Assembly (NCBI RefSeq): GCF_019703515.2
Contig: NC_059374.1
Coordinates: forward strand, 18,204,595 to 18,268,594
DNA: 64,000 bases
Source: Myxocyprinus asiaticus
Lineage: Eukaryota; Chordata; Actinopteri; Cypriniformes; Catostomidae
Direction: 5' to 3'
Part shown: positions 46,430 to 56,970 of the stretch, one piece after another
Numbering within the stretch: position 1 is the first letter of the stretch
Layout: each line of letters starts with the position of its first letter
Program-made: the position numbers and the translations under genes
Notes under the pieces: model-generated
Told to the model about the DNA's origin: nothing
Database searches by the model: none
The model's input: only the letters and a program-made list of their open reading frames with translations

Positions 46430-47900
46430 TAAATATATCAACCACATATATTATTACATTTCAAAGAGCAGAAACATAGTTGAATATATAGTACATATTG
46501 GTACTTCTGTAACAGAAACAGTGTTGGAGTTGGGATGTTTCATTTATTTGAAACAGTTCAAGCTGTTCATTTCAGTGAATCGTTTCAAAACACTCCATGT
46601 GGAATTTTTCACATATTCAAATATATTAGTAAAAATACATGTTGGTAAATATTTCTGTTTATTACAATGCATTGTTATAGTAGTGTGTATAAATGAAAAT
46701 AATTAAATATAATTCTTTCTTGTTTTCATTTATTGGAAAACAGAGTGAAAACATGCCTTGATTATTTTAGACTAGATTTTTTCAGTTTTAGTTCTTACAT
46801 TAAACATTGAATGAATCTACTTGGCTACCTGTGCGTTCCAAATAACGATTTCTTCTGAGTAAAAAACAAAATTTTAGGCCATTTCTGAGTGAACACATAA
46901 ATATTAAGATTAATATTGAATATAAAGAAAAGGCTGAAAAATACTGAGAAAAAAAGAAAATTCTAGCTATAGTGCCTTTTCCTAATGCTTTGAAAGAGAA
47001 AGAGATGGTAAGACGGCAAAGTGGAATCAACCACATGTTGCTATAGGGCGCTGAGCCAGCTGTAGCTATACATAAGGTGGAATAATAACAAAGGGATTAA
47101 AGGTGCTGTTTGCAACCACAACAGTAATCATATTTATACTGATATTTGTGATATGCTAATAAGGGTGCATTGTTGTGAGGTGTGGATAATAAAGAGCCCT
47201 CAAGCATGATGAGAAAGTACATACAGTGCACAAGGCGTAAATATACCGTCTGTCCTTGCTAAAGTATGAAAGACAGGCGGCAAAAACAGATGCTTTACAT
47301 TCAGTTGTTTTTCATGGCTGCCAGCATAATTAGAGGAAGCGGATTTCAGCAGTCTCTGAATCCACAGGGGTATTCAAGGGGCAGCACTGAATGAGTGTAC
47401 TGAATGTTACCTGAGAACATACACATTTCTACAAGACAAAGCGATTTTTCAGCCATGAAACTTTCCACTTCACTCCAAATATAAAAAAAAACAAAAACAA
47501 TTGTTTGTTAAATCCCCTAGTCATGGTACGTATTTTAATAGTACTTGGCATTTTAAAGTTATTTTATATATCCTTCCTGTGTGTGAGCATTTGCGTGCGC
47601 ATGTGTGTAGAGTGGCTTTTAACTACAAGTGTAAGTGTAAAAATGCATCACTGCAATGATCTAACAATAAAAATTCAGTTAATTAATTACAGAATTTAAT
47701 AATAAATTATAATTACTTTAGTAATATCCAATATAGAATGCATTCATTTCTTATCTCAAATACTTGAGCATGTGAATATAAAACCCAACATTTTGTTTTG
47801 TTAAAACTGAAAGTAAATATAATGTGTAAATTGTCCCTCCACAAGTTTGCCTTAATAATATTTTTGAAAATAATTATTAATATAACCAAAATGTATAATA
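46430..47900. other. Presumed dusp14 intron, no gene recognised
   Basis: This is AT-rich sequence. A block at about 47220-47480 is more balanced (ttcatggctgccagcataat) and shows no repeat signature. No coding sense was found. Confidence 0.4.
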
Positions 47901-47911
47901 TAATATAATAT

Positions 47912-48310
47912 GGTAAAACTTTACAATAAGGTTCCACCTGTAAACATTAATAATGCATTAGGGAGCACAAACTTTACACCATTTATTAATCTTGGTTAAT
48001 CTTTATATAAAAATTTAGTTCATGCTTGTTCATAGTGCATTAACTAATGTTAACTTATGCAACTTTTAATTTATAAAATGTATATGATGAAATTAACTAA
48101 GATTAGAAAATGCTGTAAAAGTTTTGTTTATTGTTAGTTCATGTTAACTAATATTGTAAAGTGTTAATGCTAATTTCTTCATAAATACATTTTTACATTG
48201 TAAGTTGTATATTATGTTAACAGTAGTTAATGTATTATGTAAAAGAAACAAATGTTTTTTGATAAATTAACTTTAACCAAGATTAATAAATGCTGCAAAA
48301 TCATTCTTAG
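47912..48310. repeat. AT-rich dispersed repeat with ttaactaatgtt motifs
   Basis: The repeat starts aaaactttacaataaggttc and has repeated gcattaactaatgttaact and gttagttcatgttaactaat motifs in both orientations. This is a common design among cyprinid non-autonomous elements. Borders are approximate. Confidence 0.5.
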
Positions 48311-48808
48311 TTTATGATACTTAATTTACTACTATAATAATATAATCAAATCCAAATTATGAGAAAATTTTCAATGCACAATTTTTATTTAAAGAATCAT
48401 AATCAAATCTTCGTCAGAGCAAATATTTAAACCTCTTCATTTAACTGAACTTTAAAAAAATAATAATGATTTTTTATGTGGTTGCCCTTCTGTTTCGTAC
48501 AATTCATCACTCTCCCCGTCAGACAGTGTATTCTTGACTTATAAGTCTTGTTCTCTGTTTGATTAATGTGGCTCCTCCAGGCTCCAGTAAACTCTTGCTC
48601 TGCATGCCCCTCATACTCTCTTGCACAGCTGGAGGGACATGAGTCTGATAGAGGAGCACATCTGCTGGGGACAGTAATTAACACCATTAAACCAGCATTC
48701 ACCCATGCTAATGTTGTTTTTTTTACCATCAAGGATTAAGCTTTACTCATCAACTGTTGTAAAGCATCCCTGAAAAAATATATTCAGATAGTAATGGGCT
48801 CACTTATT

Positions 48809-48995
48809 GGTGTGGCATAGTGGATAAAAATCTGGAGTGGTAACAGAAGGTTGTAGGTTGAAGTCCCATGAAGAACAACTCATGAGCTGTTGCCATTGTG
48901 CCTCTGAGCAAGGCAGTTAACCCCAAGTTGCTCCATGAGGATCGTTCCAGTAATATACTTAAAGTATTCTTTAAGTTACTTTGACTAAATGGCAA
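48809..48995 (+). mobile_element. tRNA-derived SINE with L2-type tail, copy 2
   Basis: The plus strand shows a tRNA-like head with ggcatagtggataaaa (box A region) and ggttgtaggttgaagtccc (box B). A body then follows (tctgagcaaggcagttaacc, ccaagttgctcc) that matches the SINE at 15.04 kb. The tail, tttgactaaatgg, is diverged. Confidence 0.75.
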
Positions 48996-50347
48996 CGGTT
49001 GTGTCCAAATTCCATCTTATTTTGGCCAAGAACTGCCTACTAAGACAGGAAGAGACAGCTTGACTGACATGTAAAGCGACCAACCACAGTTTTTCTATTT
49101 GTTTTTACGTGCCATTTAGGGGTAGGTTTATCTGAAATAGATTATATCACAAGAATAGACAGATGTGATGCCACAAAAAATGGCGCAGCATCAGTCTCCA
49201 CAAATGGTTGTACAGAAAATACAGAAAAACAGCAGAAAATGTGTACAGACATCGGTGCACCTAGTTAACTTGCTACTAAGTGCCTCAAACAAAACTCTGA
49301 ATATCTTTAAATATCTTTAAAAGAATTAATGACAGTAATCTGGCAAACTTTTAAAAATGCAGGGATTATTTCATCCTCAAAAGCACTCGATGCATCAACT
49401 CAATAAAAATCACTGTGTACCCGTACTCCCGAAAGTTGTGTAAAGTCAGCCAGTATTAGTCCTTGCCAAGCACTTTCCAGTTTTGTGTGTATTATGCATC
49501 AGATGGTCAGTGAATGAACTGTGGGCAGTCTATAGGTGCAATATGATCACAAAACATTTTTAAAAGTTCATGTATCCTGAAATCAACCCATTCATCTGAA
49601 ATACTGACAAGCGCCATCCACCATCAGACATTTTTGCCTCAATTCAAAAGTGATCACATTTCCCTCTAGCTCTATTGATATTGTGTTGCGTGAGCAACCT
49701 CCAAGACATGAGTTCTGGTCCCATGGGAACCAGTGAGTAATTGTGTTCACATACACAATAGTAAGCACAAATTGAACTTTGCTTTTTCGCTCTAAAACGA
49801 CATATGTACTTCACTAGGGTTAGGTTTAGGGTTTGAGTTAGTGGGACGTGTTAATAAAATATGCATTCTTGCTGACTGTATTACATCATTTACAACTACA
49901 AATACAACTCACGTTTGACACCACTCTTTGGACATTTCACCCATAAACTGGAGCTCACACATGCCCATATGTTCACGTCGCTTGTAGGACAAGGCACAGG
50001 TATCGCACATAGGACGCATCGATGCGGTACAGTGCAAGTGGCAGTCCAAATTTGTGAATTTAGTAACCATACACAAAAAAGGTTTTTGTACTTCATCGAG
50101 AATGAACAAAGTGGCAATGATGAGTTTGCAGGTTAGTGTATAAAATGCAATTGTGCAAACTGAATGATTAGAAATGGCAACGTTTATTATGCATTTATTA
50201 AAGGCAGTCATTCACATTTTGATTTCAGCAAAACTTTTGAGCTACTGTTGCTGAATTCACAGTGTGATTAGTGTGTTGGGCTGAGACTAGTGGCTAAATG
50301 ACTACTTATTTTTCAAATTAAATTGTATTCCTCTTGGTTTGTTATAG
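48996..50347. other. Sequence just upstream of the dusp14 coding exon
   Basis: Overlapping open frames on both strands at 49896-50211 look like chance. A degenerate gggtta stretch lies near 49816-49840. The stretch ends in the acceptor ttggtttgttatag. No gene was recognised. Confidence 0.45.
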
Positions 50348-50465
50348 ATATGTCCGATGGTCTGTGTGAAATCATCAGTTGCTTTAAGATGACCAAGGAG
50401 AACTGAAAGAGATCCTGGCGCCTCCTCAAGGTTTCTATTTCTCTGTCTACTACCTGCACTCCTCT
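50348..50465 (+). promoter_or_regulatory. dusp14: dusp14 leader in the coding exon, with an upstream ORF
   Basis: The leader follows the acceptor-like ctcttggtttgttatag at 50347. An upstream ORF of 18 codons starts with ATG at 50350 (MSDGLCEIISCFKMTKEN) and ends with TGA at 50404-50406, 59 nt before the main start. Its ATG context is weak (atagatATGt). It could lower dusp14 translation if this leader is used. Confidence 0.5.
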
Positions 50466-51101
50466 ATGGGTTCCCGAAGTCATGGGTTCTTCCACCACCA
50501 TCATCATCATCATCACCGCAGTTCAGTGATGCCCACAGCTGTACCTCGACTGGTGCCCGAGACCAGCAGCCTGTTGGGTGGCATCGCCCAGATCACCCCT
50601 TCCTTGTTCCTTGGCCGTGGGAATGTGGCGTCGAACCGCAGTCTCCTCCTGTCGAAAGGAATAACCTGCGTGGTAAACGCCACCATCGAGCTGCCCAACT
50701 TCAACTGGCCGCACATGGAGTATGTGAAGGTGCCACTGGCCGACATGCCTCATTCTCCAATCTCACTTTATTTTGACAGTGTGGCTGATAAGATCCACAG
50801 CGTTGGCCGCAAACGTGGTGCCGTCCTGGTGCATTGCGCGGCTGGTGTGAGCCGATCCGCCTCGCTTTGTTTGGCTTACCTCATGAAGTACCACAGAGTT
50901 TCCCTGGCTGATGCCCATGCTTGGGTCAAGGCCCGGCGACCCGTCATTCGTCCTAATGGAGGATTCTGGCGACAACTTATTGACTACGAGAGGAAACTGT
51001 TTGGCAGGAACTCCGTGAAAATGATCCAGACACCATATGGGGTCATGCCAGACGTGTACGAGCGGGACCGCAGAGACCTGGCACCTTACTGGGGCTTGTG
51101 A
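50466..51101 (+). CDS. dusp14: Dual specificity phosphatase 14 (MKP6), single coding exon
   Basis: DUSP14 is an atypical dual-specificity phosphatase acting on phosphorylated MAP kinases and, in T cells, on TAB1. The frame gives 211 residues. The catalytic domain begins near residue 37 (GGIAQITPSLFLGRG), followed by VNATIELPNFNWPHMEYVKV with the conserved DMPHSPI loop. The P-loop is HCAAGVSRS with catalytic cysteine C120 and arginine R126. It ends in ARRPVIRPNGGFWRQLIDYE and PYWGL. Human DUSP14 has 198 residues and aligns throughout. The first ATG (MGSR) matches the human start; a second methionine is at residue 22. A run of eight histidines (residues 10-17) accounts for part of the added length. 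A single coding exon is normal for this gene. Human neighbours are TADA2A and SYNRG, as here. Confidence 0.95.
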   Translation: MGSRSHGFFHHHHHHHHRSSVMPTAVPRLVPETSSLLGGIAQITPSLFLGRGNVASNRSLLLSKGITCVVNATIELPNFNWPHMEYVKVPLADMPHSPISLYFDSVADKIHSVGRKRGAVLVHCAAGVSRSASLCLAYLMKYHRVSLADAHAWVKARRPVIRPNGGFWRQLIDYERKLFGRNSVKMIQTPYGVMPDVYERDRRDLAPYWGL

Positions 51102-51925
51102 AGAGGGGTTTTGTCTTTGGTTTAAGCGTAGAGGAGAATTAACAGGTCCGATAACTGATCTCTGACTCTGTCGTCTTCCGACCTCTTTCGAAATGTGTGC
51201 ATGTTCCTCCAGCAAGAGAATCATGTGAGATGTGAGTCCTTGCCTGGGTGTTTGTGTCCATTTTTGAGATGGACAACGTCACTCGGAGTCCACTCTTTTA
51301 TGAGGTTAGAAGTGATAGGGTCATTTTTTAATGTTGAACTGTTATTTTAGAAGCACTTTGGGAACCAAATGAGGTGCTGAGAATCACAAATTTGCCCTTC
51401 CTTAAAACTGTGCTAATGTTGTCTTAGTTCTGCTCTTTTATTTGATGAGAAATGCAGCAGACTGCTCTTGATTACTGGTAGCATTTAAAAAAGAAAAAAA
51501 AAAGAAAACGTATTCCAATGTATATCTTTAGCTTTTGTGCAGAAGAAATAATAATAATAATAAAAAAAAGACAATAGTTTTGAAAGGTCTCAAGAGCCAC
51601 AAAAATGTTTAGCAGATGGATATTTTACAATATTATGAGTTTAATAGATTTGTGTATATTGAATATAACAGGAAATATCTATCTTTAAATGATAATGGTA
51701 CTCCAAAAAGGACAGTCAACATTTTGAAAGCTTTGGAATCTTTTGTTTATAAAAAGCAGATTGTTAAATATGGCAGTCACTGTCAAGTCATTTTTTCAAA
51801 TAATTTAGTCTATTTGGTCTTTTTGCAATTTCTATTGTTTTTATCTTTATGACTATTTAAGTCAAGATGTTTCTTTAAAATATTTAATGTAGTGAATCAC
51901 AATAAACAGAGGAGACATCTGTCAC
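51102..51925 (+). promoter_or_regulatory. dusp14: dusp14 3' untranslated region
   Basis: This AT-rich 3' UTR of about 0.8 kb follows the TGA at 51099-51101. An AATAAA poly(A) signal is at 51901-51906. A-rich runs and an ATA repeat lie at 51488-51568. A further AATAAA occurs near 52007, so longer forms are possible. Confidence 0.6.
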
Positions 51926-52296
51926 AGGACTCATAGCAAAGCTTTTACTAATTCATGTTAGAAAACTTGAATTTATGTTAAAGTGTTTTAATTAGTGTGT
52001 TCAAATGAATAAATGATTAAATATTGTATTGTTGCATTTGCTTAGTTCCTTAGTTCATCATAAATGCATTAACATTAACTCAAATGTTTACCTTTTTTAA
52101 ATGTACAAATTACAGAAACACTAAATATGTAAAAAAAAAAAAAAGAAAAAAAAGAAAACGGTTTTCTATTCTTGCTAAATGTGGACACTTCAAGTAAGCC
52201 ATTTATAGGTTGATTTCCCTAAAAGTGTAAATGCTGTGGCATTATTAAAACATTGCAAAACATTGTTTAATACACCAAATTACTCCATCTATGTAA

Positions 52297-52475
52297 AAGG
52301 GGTAGTTCACCCAAAAATGAAAATTCTCTCATCATTTACTCACTCTCATGCCATCCCAGATGTGTATGACTTTGTTTCTTCTGCTGAACACAAAAGATTT
52401 TTAGAGGAATATTTTAGCGCTGTATGTTCATACAATGCAAGTGAATGGTAACCAGAACTTTGAAGCTCCAACAAT
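52297..52475. repeat. Abundant cyprinid-type repeat (family B), copy 4
   Basis: The copy begins ggggtagttcacccaaaaat and continues with tctcatcatttactcactct, catgccatcccagatgtgta and acaatgcaagtgaatggtaa. It is one of the best-preserved left halves of the family in this window. Confidence 0.7.
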
Positions 52476-52489
52476 CACAAAGTCAGGAA

Positions 52490-52936
52490 TCCATATGCAG
52501 GGTTCCCACAGGTCCCAAAATAGTCTTAAATGGTATAACAACAGCCTGAATTATTATTTAAAGAGGTCTTAAATTTGAGGACGGAAAAAGGAATCTTAAA
52601 GGAATATTATTAAACATAACTTATAAAACGCTATAATTTAACTAAATAAATGTGTGAGCTGCGTGTTTCAAAGTGATGTTTTTACTTCTTTAAAATGTTA
52701 ACATTTACATTTTTATTTCACTGTTGGACAGGCTGTTGTTTAAAGGGTTGTAAAGTTGGGTACAATCACAGAGATTCACTTTTTTTTACTGTACATATAG
52801 CGCAACAGTCTGGTTCTGGAAGTACAAAATCCCATCAATTCATTCCATAGGGGAATTGATTATTTTTTTTTTTTTTACAATAAATAAAGACACATACCGT
52901 GACCTCCAATGGATCTAGACATGGGTGGATTTTTCT
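52490..52936. other. Spacer with a possible hAT-type end
   Basis: cagggttcccacaggtccca at 52499 resembles a hAT-type terminus (cagggttcccac); a matching right end was not found. The rest is AT-rich with T-runs. Confidence 0.35.
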
Positions 52937-54060
52937 TAAAGAGGTAGTTCACCCCAAAATATAAATTCTCTCATCATTTACTAACCCTCGTGCCATCGCA
53001 GATGTGTAGGACTTTATTGCCGCAGCAGAACACAAAGACTTTTAGAAGAATATCTCCTCATAATGCAAGTGAATGGTGGCCAGAACTATGAAGCTCCAAA
53101 AAGCACATAAAGAAAACATAAAAGTAATCCATAAGACTTCAGTGGTTAAATCCATGTCTTCTGAAGCGAAATCAGAATCAGAATGAGCTTTATTGCCAAG
53201 TATGCTTACACATACAAGGAATTTGTCTTGGTGACAGGAGCTTCCAGTGTACAACAATACAAAAACAGCAGCAAGACATGGATAATAATAAAAAATAAAA
53301 AATAAAAAATAATTATACACATACATACAGACACACACATACATACATACACACATACACATGGGTAGTGCAAATCTAATACAGTCTGTTATGTACTGTG
53401 CAATTTATTTTATTTTATTTTTTCAGAGGAATGAAATGGCAGAAGACGTTGGATGTGTTGGATAAATATAAGAAAGACTAAACTGTGTATTGCACATACT
53501 GTAGTTATTGCTCAATGGGGCAATTTAACTGTTCATGAGATGGATAGCCTGAGGGAAAAAACTGTTCCTGTGACTGACGGTTCTGGTGCTCAGAGCTCTG
53601 AAGCGTCGGCCAGAAGGCAACAGTTCAAAAAGGTAATGGGCAGGGTGAGTGGGGTCCAGAGTGATTTTTCCAGTCTTTTTCCTCACTCTGGAAGTGTATA
53701 GTTCTTGAAGGGGGGGCAGGGGGCGACCAGTAATCCTCTCAGCAGTCCAAACTGTCCTTTGTTGTCTTCTGATATCTGATTTCGTAGCTGAACCAAACCA
53801 GACAGTTATTGAAGTGCAGAGGACAGACTCAATGACTGTTGAGTAGAACTGTATCAGCAGCACCTGTGGCAGGTTGAACTTCCTCAGCTGGCGAAGGAAG
53901 TACAACCTCTGCGGGGCCTTTTTCACAGTGGAGTCTATCTGGGTCTGGGTGATATATGATAGGCGTGGGTGAGAAACAGATCAATATTTAAGTCCTTTTA
54001 TTACCTTAAATCTCCATTTGTACTTTTAAATCTGAAAGTCACATGTGGTGCCTGTTTAGT
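52937..54060. repeat. Family B repeat, copy 5, split by a LINE
   Basis: The left part 52937-53168 has ggtagttcaccccaaaatat, tctcatcatttac and tccatgtcttctgaagcg. The right part resumes near 53950 with atatgataggcgtgggtgag, then aaacagatcaatatttaagt. The LINE lies between. The uninterrupted order can be seen in the copy at 34.74 kb (agaaactgatctatttttaa, then the tctccactttcac region). Confidence 0.65.
53169..53948 (-). mobile_element. 5'-truncated non-LTR retrotransposon (Rex/CR1-like)
   Basis: Minus-strand sense at 53926-53525 encodes a 133-residue stretch (KKAPQRLYFLRQLRKFNLPQ ... TAERITGRPLPPLQELYTSR ... RNSFFPQAIHLMN) that follows the polymerase domain in a common fish LINE family. Its 3' end lies at the left, around cagaatcagaatgagcttta and ttgccaagtatgcttacaca. 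A (TAAA)n/(CA)n-like tract at 53282-53360 expands the 3' UTR. It is inserted in a family B repeat. Confidence 0.8.
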
Positions 54061-54099
54061 TTCACATCTGAAAGAGAAAGTGGAGATTTAGAGTGAATG

Positions 54100-54377
54100 T
54101 AACACATCATAAGAAAGTGTTCCACCACTGTTCAAACACTCCTCAGATCAAATCAATTATATGGATAAATGTTTCCCAACTGAATAGACAATATTAAATG
54201 AAATAAATGACAATAAAATGCAAAGTAACCTTTTCAGTAATCCAAATACTTTTTGAAATTAACTGTATTCTGATTACCAATGATTTAATTTGTAACTGTA
54301 GTGGAATACAGTTAATAATATTTTGTATTTTAAACACGTAATCCTGTTACATGTATTCCGTTACTCCCCAACCCTGC
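54100..54377. repeat. Truncated copy of the hAT-type element at 38.1 kb
   Basis: The segment is the reverse complement of 38095-38375. The right end is cgttactccccaaccctg, and aacacatcataagaaagtgt matches the complement of acactttcttatgatgtgtt near 38350. The other half is missing. Confidence 0.65.
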
Positions 54378-54379
54378 CC

Positions 54380-54745
54380 ATGACACACAGTAAATGACAC
54401 AGTCGAGTCGATCTCCCTACACTCTCCAACTACTTTCATATTTATGAAATTAGCTATAAACTTAAAATATATTGTTTATATACTTATAATTACCAACTTT
54501 AAATCAATAGTTTTATATATTTTCATAATTTTTTGTTTGTTTACATGGGATCGTAGTTTATTAACTCATGAAAGATGGCAAGTACACAACTTGTACCTTA
54601 GTTTTGTTTTTGATTAAAAATTCTTCAAATCAAAGCTTGTAATGTTGTGATTCACCTCTGAGCTCACTGAAATAATGGAAAAAATGAATGGGAAAAATAG
54701 TTCCAGAACCAAGATGGTTGAAAAACTGGGCAGGCACAGATGTGG
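54380..54745. repeat. Uninterrupted copy of the repeat split at 11.9-13.6 kb
   Basis: The copy contains acagtcgagtcgatctccct, aaatcaatagttttat and gtaatgttgtgattcacctc in the same order as the split copy in tada2a intron 8, without the TTAA-bounded element between them. Confidence 0.6.
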
Positions 54746-55142
54746 TCAATTAAAACATCAAATTTGTTGTAGAAGTTTAGAATAATGCAAAGAAGAAAAG
54801 CACTATAAATATAATCCCTGTTGCACAGCTTTGACAAGATGGATAACGATCATTGTACATGCATGTGAACACAAGGGCAGAACATTATCCACTTAGCAAA
54901 CTGTAATGACACATAACAGTCTGTCAAAACACAGTTTCAATACCAGAAGCTGGTTAAATAGCTACAAAGCATTATTTTAACAACTTAGTCTTGCTTTTAA
55001 AATTTCAACAGATGTGTGAATGAGCCACAGGGGTTAAACGGAGGGTCAACAGTTCTTTGAAATGAATAACTGATTGTGCAGACCATAAACAATTCATCAT
55101 ATGTATGTACAGACAGGGACTGAATCTTGATGTCCTCTGTAT

Positions 55143-55572
55143 CAGTGGTTCTCAACCTTTTTGACTCCAAGGTCCCCCATTGTCAGAGAAAATATTCGAA
55201 GGCCCCCCATGTAGGCAATTAGATATTTATATATGAAGATATCTCTAATATAATATATTTCCTTTGATTCTTCTACTGTAATGATGACAAAGCTTGTTTT
55301 CACAGTTTTCTAATGAAAGAAACTACTAGCGTCAATAGATTAAAACAATGATGATACATTTGTGATTCCAGAAATATCTAGAACTGTATATTCTTCATAA
55401 AAAGCAAGCTGTTGAAGGGAGATATTACATTTTCAGTAATTTGAATTATAATAATTATATAAAAATTATAATAATCTACCTTATTTTAGAAAATATTAAA
55501 AGATCTTGAGGCCCCCCTGGAAGTGTACTGAGGCCCCCTAGTGGAACCCGACCCCCTGGTTGAGAATCACTG
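55143..55572. mobile_element. hAT-type (Charlie-like) non-autonomous element
   Basis: The left end, cagtggttctcaaccttttt, pairs with the right end, ggttgagaatcactg. Flanks ctctgtat (55135-55142) and ctctgatc (55573-55580) are compatible with a decayed 8-bp duplication. Subterminal ggcccccc motifs occur on both sides. The element is 430 bp with no transposase sense. Confidence 0.8.
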
Positions 55573-55580
55573 CTCTGATC

Positions 55581-56405
55581 TTACAAATTCAAACTCCTGT
55601 ATCCTTGGTAACCATCACCAAGGTAATGTTGCTGCAGCTCTTAGCGCTGAGTCAGTGTAAAGGAAGTGCTGTCACTCACTCACTGGTTACAGGGACCAAA
55701 CAACAGATGAAGGTTGGGTTCATAAAACACACTCCCAAATTCTTGAGTTCCTTCGTTATACCAGATCTTTTTATAAATCACAAAACAAAGTCTTTCCGAA
55801 GCATTACAACACACTGAATTCCAAATAGTAAATACCACTAAAGCTCCCAGGCTTGAGATTCTCACAAATCACTTAGAATACAAACATTCAAGGACTGCTT
55901 TCAGACCCACTATTGAAGTGATATGTGTCCCAGCACAACCAGCACAAAAAATTAAGCATTAGAGGAAATCATACTAATATCTAAATGTTTCTCTCTCTTC
56001 CATGTGTATTCATACAATAAATGAGCTTACGGAAATTACAAATTGATCATATTACTTGAAAAACTGTCAAATGTGAATTTTTAAAGGAATGTTCTGAGAT
56101 AAATAAAGAAAGAAAAAAAAAATATATATATATATATATATATTTTTTTTTGTTGTTGTTTTTTTTGTTTTTTTTTGTTTGGTAAAATCAAACAATGCGT
56201 TGAAAGTTACAGAGTTAAACTGAAAGTCTATGGGGAAACAATTGCCCCATACACTTTCATTGTAAGTGGATTTTCATCAAAACATATCTGTTTTTTAAAA
56301 GTGAAGTCAAAATTATTTTACAGACAAGTTTTAATAGCTTAACTGGTCTATATGCATTTCAATAACATCTGCTAAAGTTTTGCTGATGCTCTTCATAGTT
56401 TTACC
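55581..56405. other. Spacer between dusp14 and synrg
   Basis: No coding sense was found. A (TA)n tract near 56121-56143 and T/G runs are present. The segment 56215-56300 (aagtctatgggg, caattgccccatacactttc) is an inverted pair related to family H repeats. Confidence 0.4.
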
Positions 56406-56838
56406 TTTATTGTTTTGTGTATATTACAATTCTGTTTTTCATAACACATGCAGAACATCTACGAAGAATTTACTTCACATGGTAGAGAAATTAACAGCAA
56501 TAATCAAAATCCAACCAGACACTTAAGTGCATCCCAAATGACAGAGGCAGATAAAAAAAGACAGAAATGTAGAGACAAAGACATTTTACTTCATGTACAA
56601 TATTTAAATAAACTAGTCGTTGATAAAGTAGTAGATAATAAATCGTATTTTCCTACAGCAAATGGCAGATCTAGACAGTTGCGTCCCAAATTCAACTGGC
56701 GAGAGCAGTAGAGCTTCAGAGGCAAACAGTGCAAAAACAGTTATTGACAGTTCTGAATGACTCTCGTGATCCTTCAGACTGTGGCTCAGGGTTCCGCACT
56801 GGGCTCGGTTCTCTTGTAACCCCCACAGCAGTCCAGTT
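56406..56838 (-). promoter_or_regulatory. synrg: synrg 3' untranslated region with poly(A) signal
   Basis: This is the region downstream of the synrg stop codon on the minus strand. The sequence tttatt at 56406-56411 reads AATAAA on the minus strand, followed by a GT-rich stretch, and predicts a 3' UTR of about 430 nt. Confidence 0.5.
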
Positions 56839-56970
56839 CTAGAGCAGGTCGGGCAGAATGAGGCCTGGTGGTTTGGGTTCCACGCAGTTAATCCAGAAAT
56901 TAGCACAGCTGGCGTGGTACTGGTGACCTCCGTACATGAGCTTAAAGTTGTCTGTCTCCGAGTTAAATGC
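56839..56970 (-). CDS. synrg: synrg last coding exon
   Basis: This 132-nt exon starts after the acceptor ttggcag (minus strand) and encodes 43 residues, including GGHQYHASCANFWINCVEPK, ending in LLPDLL-like LPDLL and TAG at 56841-56839. His and Cys residues (H, H, C, C) hint at a small zinc-binding end. This is the best-supported part of the gene. Confidence 0.85.
   Translation of the reverse strand, partial: AFNSETDNFKLMYGGHQYHASCANFWINCVEPKPPGLILPDLL

Noticed and set aside
49896..50211. 73-100 codon frames upstream of dusp14
   Set aside because: Three overlapping frames in opposite directions without recognisable motifs.
50513..51224. Minus-strand frames over dusp14 (77-153 codons)
   Set aside because: They are complements of the conserved plus-strand phosphatase frame.
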